From: Oscillospiraceae bacterium
GTDB lineage: Bacteria; Bacillota; Clostridia; Oscillospirales; Ruminococcaceae
Assembly: GCA_028692035.1 (NCBI GenBank)
Contig: JAQUYD010000015.1
Location: 1-44,453, forward strand
Direction of reading: 5' to 3'
Length of the DNA stretch: 44,453 nucleotides
Part shown: piece after piece, positions 20,868-28,799 of the stretch
Position numbering within the stretch: position 1 is the first letter of the stretch
Layout: every line of letters starts with the position of its first letter
Program-made: the position numbers and the translations under genes
Notes under the pieces: model-generated
What the model saw: only the letters and a program-made list of their open reading frames with translations
What the model was told of the DNA's origin: nothing
Databases searched by the model: none

Positions 20868-21911
20868 ATGAGCAACACAATCATCAGCCTTAAAGACATC
20901 GTGGTGGAATTCGATGGACAACGAGTTCTGGAAGGATTGAACCTGGATATCCACGATAAGGAATTCGTCACCTTTCTCGGCCCTTCCGGCTGCGGAAAAA
21001 CAACGACGCTGCGTATCATCGGCGGCTTTGTGGATCCGAAAGAGGGAGACGTTTTCTTTGAGGGCAAGCGCATTAACAACCTTCCGCCGCACAAACGCCA
21101 TGTAAACACCGTATTCCAGCGTTACGCGCTGTTTCCGCACCTGGATGTGTTTGAGAATGTGGCGTTTGGCCTGCGCATCCAGAAAGTGCCGGAAAAAGAG
21201 GTTAAGGACCGGGTGTCGGAAATGCTGGCGCTGGTCAACCTGAAAGGCTATGAAAAGCGCAACGTAAACCTACTTTCCGGCGGCCAGCAGCAGCGCGTGG
21301 CTATCGCCCGCGCACTGGTCAACCATCCACGGGTGCTTTTACTGGACGAACCGCTAGGCGCGCTGGATCTAAAACTTCGTAAAGAAATGCAAATCGAGCT
21401 CAAGCGAATCCAAAAGAGCACCGGGATCACATTTATCTATGTGACCCACGACCAGGAAGAAGCGCTGACCATGAGCGATACCGTCGTGGTCATGAATGAC
21501 GGCGATATCCAACAGATCGGTACGCCGGAAGATATTTACAACGAACCGAAAAACGCTTTTGTGGCGGATTTTATCGGGGAGAGTAACATCATTGACGGCA
21601 TCATGATCCGGGACTGCTTTGTAGAGTTTTCCGGCGCCCAATTTGACTGCGTGGACAAAGGTTTTGGGCTCAATGAAGCGGTAGACGTGGTAATTCGTCC
21701 CGAAGATATCAAAGTCGTGACAGAGGGCGAGGGCCAACTGTCCGGCAGAGTGGAGAGCGTTACGTTCAAGGGCGTTCATTTTGAAATGTCGGTGACCGTC
21801 TACGGCCAGGAATGGCTGATCCATTCGACCCAGAGCCAGGAGGTGGGCTCGGTGATCGGGATGCGGCTGGATCCTGAGGACATCCATATTATGAAGAAAA
21901 TGGAGGAATAG
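20868..21911 (+). CDS. potA: Spermidine/putrescine ABC transporter ATPase
   Basis: A 347-residue ABC ATPase energising polyamine uptake. Walker [11 protein letters not shown] is at residues 38-47; the signature [15 protein letters not shown], Walker [13 protein letters not shown] and switch His in [14 protein letters not shown] follow; the C-terminal ~100 residues (from about 245) are the TOBE-type regulatory domain. ATG at 20868 follows AAAGGGGG; the same frame is open upstream to 20769 but has no ribosome binding site. First gene of potABCD, 2 bp before potB. Family membership is sure; polyamine specificity rests on the whole operon. Confidence 0.95.
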   Translation: MSNTIISLKDIVVEFDGQRVLEGLNLDIHDKEFVTFLGPSGCGKTTTLRIIGGFVDPKEGDVFFEGKRINNLPPHKRHVNTVFQRYALFPHLDVFENVAFGLRIQKVPEKEVKDRVSEMLALVNLKGYEKRNVNLLSGGQQQRVAIARALVNHPRVLLLDEPLGALDLKLRKEMQIELKRIQKSTGITFIYVTHDQEEALTMSDTVVVMNDGDIQQIGTPEDIYNEPKNAFVADFIGESNIIDGIMIRDCFVEFSGAQFDCVDKGFGLNEAVDVVIRPEDIKVVTEGEGQLSGRVESVTFKGVHFEMSVTVYGQEWLIHSTQSQEVGSVIGMRLDPEDIHIMKKMEE

Positions 21912-21913
21912 CC

Positions 21914-22738
21914 ATGAAAACAAAGTATTCCTCCCTATTTGCCCTGCCCTATCTCATCTGGTCGCTGATTTTCATCATCGTGCCGATGGGCCTTGTGGTG
22001 GTGTTCGCTTTTACCACCGAGGGCGGCCAATTCACCCTGGATTATGTATCCCAGGTTGGCGAATACACAAATGTGCTGGTCCGGTCGGTCTGGCTGGCCG
22101 CCATTGCCACCGCCATTTGCCTTTTGATCGGCTATCCGCTGGCGTTTATGATGTCCCGGATGCCCGGCTTTCAACAACGGACCATGCTGATGCTGATCAT
22201 GCTGCCCATGTGGATGAACTTTCTTCTGCGTACATACGCCTGGATGACCATCTTAGAAAAAAATGGGCTGATCAACAAGCTGTTCGGCTTCATCGGCCTC
22301 GGCCCGTTCGATTTGATCAATACCCAGGGCGCAGTTGTGCTGGGCATGGTATACAATTACCTGCCCTTTATGATCCTGCCGCTTTATTCTATCATGACAA
22401 AAATCGATAACCGCACCATTGAAGCGGCGCAGGATCTTGGGGCCAACACGAAAAATGTCTTTACCCGCATCGTGATTCCCATGAGTATGCCGGGCGTCAG
22501 TACCGGCATTACCATGGTATTCGTGCCGTCTGTGTCCACCTTCATCATCTCCCGGATGCTGGGCGGCGGCGGAAACCTTTTGATCGGAGATCTCATTGAT
22601 CTGCAGTTTTTAGGAAATGCGTACAACCCGCATCTTGGCTCGGCCATTTCGCTGGTGCTGATGGTACTCATCCTGCTTTGCATGAGTATCCTCAACCAGT
22701 TTAACGACGACGAGGACCGAGAAGGTATGTTGTTATAG
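21914..22738 (+). CDS. potB: Spermidine/putrescine ABC transporter permease
   Basis: A 274-residue integral membrane protein with about six helices, the first at residues 7-32 (LFALPYLIWSLIFIIVPMGL). The cytoplasmic coupling (EAA) loop is EAAQDLGANTKNVFTRIVIP at about residue 170-190, which contacts PotA. It forms the translocation pore with PotC. ATG has GGAGG a few bases upstream, overlapping the end of potA. Full length for PotB. Confidence 0.94.
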   Translation: MKTKYSSLFALPYLIWSLIFIIVPMGLVVVFAFTTEGGQFTLDYVSQVGEYTNVLVRSVWLAAIATAICLLIGYPLAFMMSRMPGFQQRTMLMLIMLPMWMNFLLRTYAWMTILEKNGLINKLFGFIGLGPFDLINTQGAVVLGMVYNYLPFMILPLYSIMTKIDNRTIEAAQDLGANTKNVFTRIVIPMSMPGVSTGITMVFVPSVSTFIISRMLGGGGNLLIGDLIDLQFLGNAYNPHLGSAISLVLMVLILLCMSILNQFNDDEDREGMLL

Positions 22739-22781
22739 GATTTGCGGATCCGCAACAGGATCAAAAAGGAGTGTGACACGA

Positions 22782-23603
22782 TTGAAATGGCTTTCCAAGA
22801 CCTACATTTGGGTCATTATGGCATTTTTATACGCCCCCATCGGCGTTTTGATTTTCTTTTCTTTTAACCAATCCAAAAGCCGTTCCAACTTTACTGGCTT
22901 TACGCTGGACTGGTATGTCAAGCTGTTCAACAACGACCTGATCATCCAATCGCTGGTCAATACCCTGATCGTCGCGCTAGTCTCGTCCCTGATTGCAACG
23001 GTCATTGGCACCGTTGCGGCGGTTGGGTTAAACAGCATGAAAAAATGGACCAAATCCATCATTATGAACATCACCTATCTGCCGATCGTCAATCCGGAGA
23101 TCGTCATTGGTGTATCCTTCATGCTGCTGTTCGTAATGGCACAGGGGATCTTGAGCCACATTAATATGGACTTTGAGTTCGGCTATATGACCCTCATCCT
23201 AGCCCATGTGACCTTCAACCTGCCCTATGTGATTTTAAACGTCCTGCCCAAAATCCGGCAGATGGATAAGTACGTTTACGACGCGGCGCTGGATCTGGGC
23301 TGTCCGCCCGCCAGAGCGTTTTTTAAGGTGGTTATGCCGGAGATCATGCCCGGTATCCTGTCCGGCTTTTTGATGGCGTTTACCTATTCGCTAGACGATT
23401 TTGTCATCAGCTACTTTGTCAGCGGCGCCACCTCCCAAACGCTGCCCATCACCATCTACTCCATGACCCGCCGAAAGGTTAGCCCGGAGATCAATGCGAT
23501 CTCAACCATCATCTTTGTGATCGTGCTGGCTGTCCTGCTGCTGGTCAACTTTTACGGGGCGCGCAAAGAAAAACAGTCCCGCAGAGAGGGGGCGCGGGTA
23601 TGA
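22782..23603 (+). CDS. potC: Spermidine/putrescine ABC transporter permease
   Basis: A 273-residue membrane protein with six helices, starting MKWLSKTYIWVIMAFLYAPI; the first helix runs to IFFSFNQSKS. The EAA-type loop is DAALDLGCPPARAFFKVVMP. Partner of PotB. TTG at 22782 is preferred because AAGGAG lies 10 bp upstream; the GTG at 22773 would sit only one base from that box. Its TGA overlaps the ATG of potD (ATGA), so the binding protein is translationally coupled. Confidence 0.93.
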   Translation: MKWLSKTYIWVIMAFLYAPIGVLIFFSFNQSKSRSNFTGFTLDWYVKLFNNDLIIQSLVNTLIVALVSSLIATVIGTVAAVGLNSMKKWTKSIIMNITYLPIVNPEIVIGVSFMLLFVMAQGILSHINMDFEFGYMTLILAHVTFNLPYVILNVLPKIRQMDKYVYDAALDLGCPPARAFFKVVMPEIMPGILSGFLMAFTYSLDDFVISYFVSGATSQTLPITIYSMTRRKVSPEINAISTIIFVIVLAVLLLVNFYGARKEKQSRREGARV

Positions 23604-24820
23604 AACGGCTGATAAGCTTTGCCTTGTGCTGCGTCCTATTGGCTTCCCTTTCGGCGACTGCCTTTGCACAAACCGACGTCGAGGTGGGTGACGAGGACTA
23701 CTATACCCGCTTTCAAGGGCAGAACATCTCCATCTCCGTTTATAACTGGGGCGAATATATTTCCGACGGTTCTGACGATACGCTGGACGTCAACGCAGCT
23801 TTTGAAGCGCTGACCGGCATCAAAGTGCTGTACACCACCTTTGCCACCAACGAGGAGCTGTACGCCAAACTGAAAAGCGGTGGCGCCAGCTATGATATCA
23901 TCATTCCCTCTGACTACATGGTGGCCCGCATGATCGCGGAAGAGATGGTCCAGCCTCTGGATTTTGGCAACATCCCCAACGTGCAGTTTCTGGATGAACA
24001 GTACCTCTACACCGATTTTGACCCCGAAGGCGCCTATTCGGTCCCCTACACCTGGGGAACGGTCGGCATCATCTACAATACCCTGTATGTAGATGAAGAG
24101 GATACCCACAGCTGGGATCTGTTGTGGGACGACCGGTATATGGGGGAAATCCTGATGTTTTCCAATCCACGGGACAGCTTTTCCATCGCGCTCAAGCGGC
24201 TCGGGTACTCGATGAACTCCACCGATGAGGCAGAATTGCAGGAAGCCTGCGAAAGCTTAAAGGATCAAAAAGCGTTGGTCCAGGCATATGTCATGGACGA
24301 AATTTTTGATAAAATGGAGGGCGAAGAGGCCATGATCGCCCCCTACTACGCCGGCGATGCGATCATTATGGCCGACGAAAACCCCAATCTGGCTTTCTCG
24401 ATCCCGGATGAGGGGACCAACCGCTTTATCGACAGCATCTGTATCCCCGCTAACGCCAAGCAAAAAGAAGCGGCGGAAATGTACATCAACTTTCTGTGTG
24501 AACCGGAGGTTGCCGCCGCCAATATCGACTTCATCGGATATTCCACACCGAATCTCGCCGCTTACGAATTGCTGGATGAAGAAATGCAGCAAAATGCGAT
24601 TGCCTACCCCAGCCAAGAGGTGCTGGACAACACCGAGGCATTTATCTTCTTGCCTACTGCAACCAGCACTCTGATGGATAAACTCTGGACAGAAATTCTC
24701 TCTAACGACGAGAATTACAGCAAATGGACCATTCCCGCGTTTTTGTTGGCTGGCATCCTCTTTTCCATTGGTATCAACGTGCGGCGCACGATCTTAAAAA
24801 AGAAAGAAAATTTGATGTAA
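23600..24820 (+). CDS. potD: Spermidine/putrescine-binding protein with C-terminal membrane anchor
   Basis: A 406-residue periplasmic-type binding protein. Residues 1-23 are a signal peptide ending ATAFAQ, without the lipobox Cys usual for Gram-positive binding proteins. The mature part starts ISVYNWGEYISDG, the PotD/PotF hallmark, and holds DIIIPSDYMVARMI and VPYTWGTVGIIYNT, also typical. The last ~30 residues are a membrane helix (TIPAFLLAGILFSIGINVRR) followed by a Lys-rich tail, so the protein is probably held by its C-terminus with the binding domain outside. It overlaps potC by 4 bp and is followed by a terminator. Confidence 0.93.
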   Translation: MKRLISFALCCVLLASLSATAFAQTDVEVGDEDYYTRFQGQNISISVYNWGEYISDGSDDTLDVNAAFEALTGIKVLYTTFATNEELYAKLKSGGASYDIIIPSDYMVARMIAEEMVQPLDFGNIPNVQFLDEQYLYTDFDPEGAYSVPYTWGTVGIIYNTLYVDEEDTHSWDLLWDDRYMGEILMFSNPRDSFSIALKRLGYSMNSTDEAELQEACESLKDQKALVQAYVMDEIFDKMEGEEAMIAPYYAGDAIIMADENPNLAFSIPDEGTNRFIDSICIPANAKQKEAAEMYINFLCEPEVAAANIDFIGYSTPNLAAYELLDEEMQQNAIAYPSQEVLDNTEAFIFLPTATSTLMDKLWTEILSNDENYSKWTIPAFLLAGILFSIGINVRRTILKKKENLM

Positions 24821-24832
24821 AAACCTTCTTTT

Positions 24833-24859
24833 AACGCCCTGCTTTTGCAGGGCGTTTTT
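24833..24859 (+). terminator. Terminator of potABCD
   Basis: AACGCCCTGC and GCAGGGCGTT pair perfectly around TTTT, followed by a T-rich tail. Confidence 0.95.
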
Positions 24860-24951
24860 CTTTTCCTATTTTTCTTTAGATCAATTTCAGTTGTCACAGA
24901 GAGGATTAGAAAAATCTCCGCATTTTCTTCCACAACAATTAGAAAATGATA

Positions 24952-24980
24952 TTGACTTTTTATTCACGAATTGCTATATT
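24952..24980 (+). promoter_or_regulatory. Promoter of sdpR-sdpI-CPBP operon
   Basis: TTGACT (24952-24957), 17 bp, TATATT (24975-24980). The -10 hexamer lies inside the left arm of the operator at 24973-25012. Confidence 0.75.
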
Positions 24981-25012
24981 ATATTTAGACGGATGTCTAA
25001 ATATAATATAGC
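24973..25012 (+). promoter_or_regulatory. Perfect 18-bp inverted-repeat operator
   Basis: GCTATATTATATTTAGAC and its exact reverse complement are separated by GGAT (24991-24994). The repeat covers the -10 box and the transcription start of the sdpR operon. ArsR/SdpR-family repressors bind AT-rich palindromes over their own promoters, so autorepression by the gene that follows is the likely role. Confidence 0.8.
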
Positions 25013-25028
25013 ATCGGAGGAGGGAGCA

Positions 25029-25307
25029 TTGGGTATTCAAAAAACGTTCAAGGCCCTGTCGGACAATACTCGCCGTGAAATACTGGAACTTTTAAAAGAC
25101 GGTGCCGTATCCGCAGGGGACATCGCAGCCCGTTTCGATATGACTGCTGCGACCATTTCCCATCATCTTGCGGTTCTGAAAGATGCGGAACTTGTCAGCG
25201 ATGAAAAGCGGGGAAAATTTATTTATTACGAGCTTAACACATCGGTGATCGACGACATCATCCGATGGATGACGGCTTTTCAAGGAGGTAACAACGATGC
25301 AAAATAA
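25029..25307 (+). CDS. sdpR: ArsR/SdpR-family transcriptional repressor
   Basis: A 92-residue winged-helix protein: FKALSDNTRREILELLKDGA (helices 1-2), AGDIAARFDMTAATISHHLA (HTH; the ATISHHL recognition helix is the ArsR hallmark) and KRGKFIYYEL (wing). No Cys metal site (no CVCDL), which fits the SdpR branch rather than metal sensors. TTG at 25029 has GGAGG 8 bp upstream; the longer frame from 24891 runs through the operator and is rejected. It overlaps sdpI by 11 bp. In Bacillus, SdpR represses sdpRI and is sequestered by SdpI when toxin is bound; the same logic is inferred here. Confidence 0.9.
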   Translation: MGIQKTFKALSDNTRREILELLKDGAVSAGDIAARFDMTAATISHHLAVLKDAELVSDEKRGKFIYYELNTSVIDDIIRWMTAFQGGNNDAK

Positions 25308-25971
25308 GCATAGCAAAATCATTATTTGGATTCTGGCAGCATTGTCGCCGTTGCTGTGCGCGGTGACCTATCCGTTTCTACCGGAACAGGTTCCTATGCA
25401 CTGGGACATCAACGGCACCGTTTCCTACGAAGGAAAAGGTACATTTATTTTTATGGCGCTGCTGCCCTTGATCCTGGCTGTTTTGTTTCTCTATCTTCCC
25501 AAAATCGACCCCCGGAAGAAAAACTATCCTAAATTCGGGAAATATTATGATTACTTCTGCATGTTTATGATGGCGTTTTTGCTGATTACCAACTTGGTAA
25601 TTGTATCTGAAAGTTTCTTCCCCGGCCGGATTTCAGTTGGAATCGTCATTCAGATGCTAGTCGGTGTTCTCTTTCTATTTTTAGGAAATATGCTGCCGAA
25701 ATTCAAAAGCAACTTTTTCATCGGGATTAAAAATCCATGGACCCTTTCCAACACAGATGTTTGGAACCGCACCCACCGCTTGGCTGGTATACTGATGTTT
25801 GCGCTTGGCATCATCATCATTCTGACCTGTTTTTGGCTGCCGCAGGAAATCTCTTTCTGGCTAATGATGAGCCTGGTTCTGCTATCTGTGCTCATTCCGA
25901 CCTTCATGTCCTATCTCTGGTATCAAAAGCTACCGGAACATTTGCGCGGCGGCGAGGAGGAAGAAAAATGA
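25297..25971 (+). CDS. sdpI: SdpI family immunity/sensor membrane protein
   Basis: A 224-residue membrane protein with about six helices. The N-terminal DUF1648 domain carries PFLPEQVPMHWDINGTVSYE; the C-terminal SdpI domain carries NFFIGIKNPWTLSNTDVWNR and THRLAGILMF, both family hallmarks. SdpI protects against the SdpC cannibalism toxin in Bacillus and signals to SdpR. No sdpABC toxin genes are in the window, so this may be immunity against neighbours' toxins. AGGAGG precedes the ATG, inside the end of sdpR. It ends with an acidic tail, GGEEEEK. Confidence 0.9.
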   Translation: MQNKHSKIIIWILAALSPLLCAVTYPFLPEQVPMHWDINGTVSYEGKGTFIFMALLPLILAVLFLYLPKIDPRKKNYPKFGKYYDYFCMFMMAFLLITNLVIVSESFFPGRISVGIVIQMLVGVLFLFLGNMLPKFKSNFFIGIKNPWTLSNTDVWNRTHRLAGILMFALGIIIILTCFWLPQEISFWLMMSLVLLSVLIPTFMSYLWYQKLPEHLRGGEEEEK

Positions 25972-26859
25972 AAAAAAAACATCTGGATCTATCTGGCTTT
26001 GACCTTTGTCCTAACCTATGGCGCGGTCTTTGGGTTGATGCTGGCCAAAATTCCCTATGGCAGCCCCTTGTGTCTGGGGGTCTTTTCCCTTTGTATGCTT
26101 TTCCCGGCGCTATGCAGCATCCTCACCCGGCTGATCACCCGGGAGGGCTTTTCCGATCTCTATTTAAAACCTCATTTCAAAGGGCATTGGCGGTATTATC
26201 TGGCCGGCCTGCTTGGCCCATCCATTCTGATTGTGATTGGCGCGGCTGTTTATTTTCTCCTTTTTCCCAGGCAGTTTGATCCCAATATGACCGCCCTATC
26301 CCAATCTTTGGCGGCCCAGGGAATCGACATCGGCGCGCTTGGCAGTCTGATGATCGTCCAATTGGCGTTTGGCGCTGTGGCCGGCGGGATCATCAATCTC
26401 CCTTTCGCTTTGGGGGAGGAACTGGGCTGGCGGGGATATTTGCTCCCGCAATTGTGTAAAAATATGCCCGCGGGCAAAGCGGTTCTCCTTTCTGGCATCA
26501 TCTGGGGTCTGTGGCATGCGCCAATGATTGCAATGGGGCACAATTACGGAGTGGGATACCCTACAGCGCCTTGGGGCGGCATTCTGGCCATGATTGTTTT
26601 TTGCATCGTGGGCGGCACGTTCTTTAGTTATTTGGCGCTCCAAACGAAAAGCGCCCTTCCCGCTGCCCTGGGCCATGGCGCCCTGAACGCTTTTGCAGCG
26701 GCTCCGGCCTATTTTGTAGCCGGCGGCGTTTACAATCCCTTTGTAGGGCCGGCGGCCACCGGCATCATCGGCGGGGTTGGATTCATTGTCGTTGCCATCT
26801 GGTGCTTTCTGCAAATCCGGAAGAAAAACGCCGCCACCTCCCCTTCGGTTGAGCAGTAG
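25968..26859 (+). CDS. CPBP-family intramembrane metalloprotease, start frameshifted in an A9 tract
   Basis: A CPBP (Abi/CAAX protease-like) membrane protein: LGEELGWRGYLLPQL carries the EExxxR catalytic motif, GIIWGLWHAPM the first His motif and LGHGALNAF the second; about 7-8 helices. The strong GAGGAGGAA box and ATG at 25968, overlapping the sdpI stop (ATGA), lead into ATG plus nine A, which throws translation into the wrong frame. With eight A it would read MKKNIWIYLALTFVLTYG and run straight into the protease (296 residues). As sequenced, only a weak TTG at 25999 starts in frame, without a ribosome binding site. Either a sequencing slip, a phase-variable tract or transcriptional slippage. 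Such proteases often accompany bacteriocin immunity, fitting sdpRI. Confidence 0.8.
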
Positions 26860-26868
26860 TTTTAATCG

Positions 26869-27345
26869 TTGCCGCAGGGTATCCGCAAGGTTTTGATGCC
26901 GCGTTTGCCTCACTTTGGACATAGTAAAAAGCTTCACCTGCTAAAACAGATTTCAAAAATCGGCCGATATGAAATGCGGTGCAATCCCAAAGAGCATGGC
27001 GTTGATTTGCTAATTAAATTGGAAAACGATTCCGGTCGAGATAACTGGTATTTTATTGAAGCAAAAGGGAACAAAAATAAAAATGGAGGAAAAATGAGCT
27101 CGCCCAGCAATAAAAATTTTCGTTGGGCAATTTCTCAAATTATTTTGCACATAAAGGTTGATTCTACAAAATACAATTATAGCTATGGCATTGCGATGCC
27201 GCAGTCAGATATTGAAAAATGCATCAGGTTGATTCGTGGCAACTGGGCTTTGAAACATCTGAAAATCCGGTTATATGGTGCTTTTTATAATAAGCAAGGA
27301 CGACTTACTGCCGTAGAATACTTACCAGATAAAATTTACGATTGA
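26869..27345 (+). CDS. Nuclease-like protein fragment, PD-(D/E)XK pattern
   Basis: Up to 158 residues. HGVDLLIKLENDSGRDNWYF followed by IEAKGNK gives the D...(E)xK arrangement of PD-(D/E)XK nucleases, followed by a helix and GIAMPQSDIEKCI, as in restriction-like folds that handle DNA ends. The N-terminus is not convincing: the frame begins at a TTG with no ribosome binding site 9 bp after the CPBP stop, and the part before about residue 20 looks like run-in sequence. The AT-rich codons differ from the GC-rich neighbours, suggesting transfer and 5' truncation. Specific family not recognised. Confidence 0.45.
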   Translation: MPQGIRKVLMPRLPHFGHSKKLHLLKQISKIGRYEMRCNPKEHGVDLLIKLENDSGRDNWYFIEAKGNKNKNGGKMSSPSNKNFRWAISQIILHIKVDSTKYNYSYGIAMPQSDIEKCIRLIRGNWALKHLKIRLYGAFYNKQGRLTAVEYLPDKIYD

Positions 27346-27423
27346 ATTGATTGGCATAAACGGAGCGATCCAAAAGATAGAGCGGTACAACAAAGACCCA
27401 GGCACATCAGACCAGATCATGTG

Positions 27424-27474
27424 AAGAGGCATTGCTTTTCGACAAAAATGTTCGAAAAGCAATGCCTCTTTTTT
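27424..27474 (+). terminator. Strong 19-bp terminator hairpin
   Basis: AAGAGGCATTGCTTTTCGA (27424-27442) pairs perfectly with 27452-27470 around a 9-nt loop and is followed by TTTT. The longest perfect terminator stem in the window; it follows the nuclease-like fragment by about 80 bp. Confidence 0.9.
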
Positions 27475-27507
27475 CGTATATTGGGCGTATCGCATGGATC
27501 CTTTCGT

Positions 27508-27546
27508 CTTTATGCGACGGTCTCGGACCCCACTTTATGTGACGGT
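27508..27546 (+). repeat. Two tandem 14-bp direct repeats
   Basis: CTTTATGCGACGGT (27508-27521) recurs as CTTTATGTGACGGT (27533-27546), one mismatch, period 25 bp. Located between terminator-like hairpins in a gene-free stretch (27346-27645). Confidence 0.6.
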
Positions 27547-27558
27547 ATTTGTGGATCG

Positions 27559-27590
27559 TACACCGGATTTTTACAATGCCGGTGCACCTT
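27559..27590 (+). terminator. Second terminator-like hairpin
   Basis: GTACACCGG and CCGGTGCAC pair (one mismatch) around a 12-nt loop and are followed by CTTTTT. Confidence 0.55.
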
Positions 27591-27607
27591 TTTGGAAAAA
27601 TAAAAAA

Positions 27608-27630
27608 ACGTGGCTGGCACCACGTCTTTT
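27608..27630 (+). terminator. Third terminator-like hairpin
   Basis: ACGTGG and CCACGT around CTGGCA, preceded by A7 and followed by CTTTTT. It ends only 15 bp before a small ORF with an AGGAGG box. Confidence 0.6.
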
Positions 27631-27645
27631 TAAATGAGGAGGTCA

Positions 27646-27882
27646 ATGAAAAGATTGTGCAAGGAGCGGCTGTGCTGCCAACCGCTTGTTCCTTGGAACG
27701 ATTATGAGTATACCAGTCGGATATGGATAGTTCATGATGAAAATTTAAACGAATCTGACTGGATTTATGAAAAGTCTATGAATGGTAATGATACTCAAAA
27801 ACCGCATAACAATCCCTTTTCTGTGCCCCCTAACTGTTGGAAGCTCTTTTTTGCCGCATCCGTTCGTATAGGGTGGCGATAA
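27646..27882 (+). CDS. Small hypothetical ORF behind a strong ribosome binding site
   Basis: 78 codons from ATG 27646, with AGGAGG 4 bp upstream. The product, starting MKRLCKERLCCQPLVPWNDY, is rich in Asn, Trp and Cys, has no membrane segment and no family I recognise. Its last ~50 bp overlap the 3' end of the convergent Spo0A-like gene, so at least the C-terminus is doubtful. It may be the start of a lost gene of the scarred region 26869-27645. Confidence 0.3.
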   Translation: MKRLCKERLCCQPLVPWNDYEYTSRIWIVHDENLNESDWIYEKSMNGNDTQKPHNNPFSVPPNCWKLFFAASVRIGWR

Positions 27883-28609
27883 ACTGAACGTTATTTGGCT
27901 TGCCGCGTTTCCGGTTGACTGAAGAGCCGAAAAAAGCCTCGCAAACGCCCTGATCGCCACGGCCGAACGCAGCTTCCACCGCCGTGCGGATGTTACGTTC
28001 CACACAGTGGTAAGTGGTATGCGTTTCCTCTGCAATTGCCTGATACAACCCCTTCGTACCATAGGAAAACCGCTCTGGGTTCCGATACAGCAAGGACAAT
28101 CCAATTTTGATGTAGCGGTATCCACTCAGATGGGCGGGCACGCCGATTGCCTTGAGCAATTCCGCCGCATCGGAGGATGGATCATGTACCGGCTTGGAAA
28201 AATCCAGATAATGGATACTGTCTTTCTGTTCCATTCGATCCAGATAGTCTGCCACGCGTCCTGCCAGAAGCGTAACATCCAACGGCTTGACAAACACATA
28301 GGTGCCGCCCGCCGACAGAAAACGGTCGAATAGGAATTCATTGTCCGAGGTACACAAAGCGATGAAAGCAGGGAAGGGCGTCGTTTGACTCCGAGCCAGC
28401 TGCTCCATAATATGTACCACATCACAATAGGACATAAAGATGTTACAAATGACAAGGTCTGGTTGTTCTTTTTCAATTGCGTCCCAAAGCATGCGTCCAT
28501 GTTTCGGGAGAAGGATTACCTGCATATCCAGCAATTGAAATGATTTTTGACAGGCCGCCAAAAACTCTCTGTCGTTGTCTGAAACAATGATCTTTCTACC
28601 TAACGGCAT
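27830..28609 (-). CDS. Spo0A paralogue with a receiver lacking the phospho-acceptor Asp
   Basis: A 259-residue protein aligning end to end with Spo0A (267 in B. subtilis). The receiver (residues 1-120) keeps D11, T87 and K108, but S10 replaces the first acidic pocket residue and N56 (LVICNIFM) stands where Spo0A has its phosphorylated D56. The C-terminal Spo0A domain (about 150-259) is good: IGVPAHLSGYRYIKIGLSLL, then TTYHCVERNIRTAVEAAF, the DNA-recognition HTH, and SVNRKRGKPNNVQFIATLYE. It should bind 0A-box-like DNA but cannot be switched by the usual phosphorelay. ATG 28609 has GGAGG 8 bp upstream. Not in an operon. It may tune sporulation or compete with true Spo0A; inference only. Confidence 0.88.
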   Translation of the reverse strand: MPLGRKIIVSDNDREFLAACQKSFQLLDMQVILLPKHGRMLWDAIEKEQPDLVICNIFMSYCDVVHIMEQLARSQTTPFPAFIALCTSDNEFLFDRFLSAGGTYVFVKPLDVTLLAGRVADYLDRMEQKDSIHYLDFSKPVHDPSSDAAELLKAIGVPAHLSGYRYIKIGLSLLYRNPERFSYGTKGLYQAIAEETHTTYHCVERNIRTAVEAAFGRGDQGVCEAFFGSSVNRKRGKPNNVQFIATLYERMRQKRASNS

Positions 28610-28799
28610 TACACTACCTCCATTGTAGCAAATAGTACGATGCCAATCCCATTTCCTTCCTTTTTGGTTGCCTTATCTATCTTATCTGGATAGAGCAGAA
28701 AAATCAAGCACCCCCAAATTGCCGACTTGTGGATAAAGGCCGCCTTTCTGAGACTTTTTTGGCCGAAGCGCTCATGATTCTTCGAAAATCCGGATCCGG

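Noticed and set aside
25737-26279. 180-codon ORF covering the ATG at 25968
   Set aside because: This is the out-of-frame reading produced by the A9 tract; beyond the first codons it is a shadow of the CPBP gene.
27407-27646. 79-codon minus-strand ORF
   Set aside because: It runs through three hairpins and the tandem repeat, has no ribosome binding site and a non-protein-like composition.
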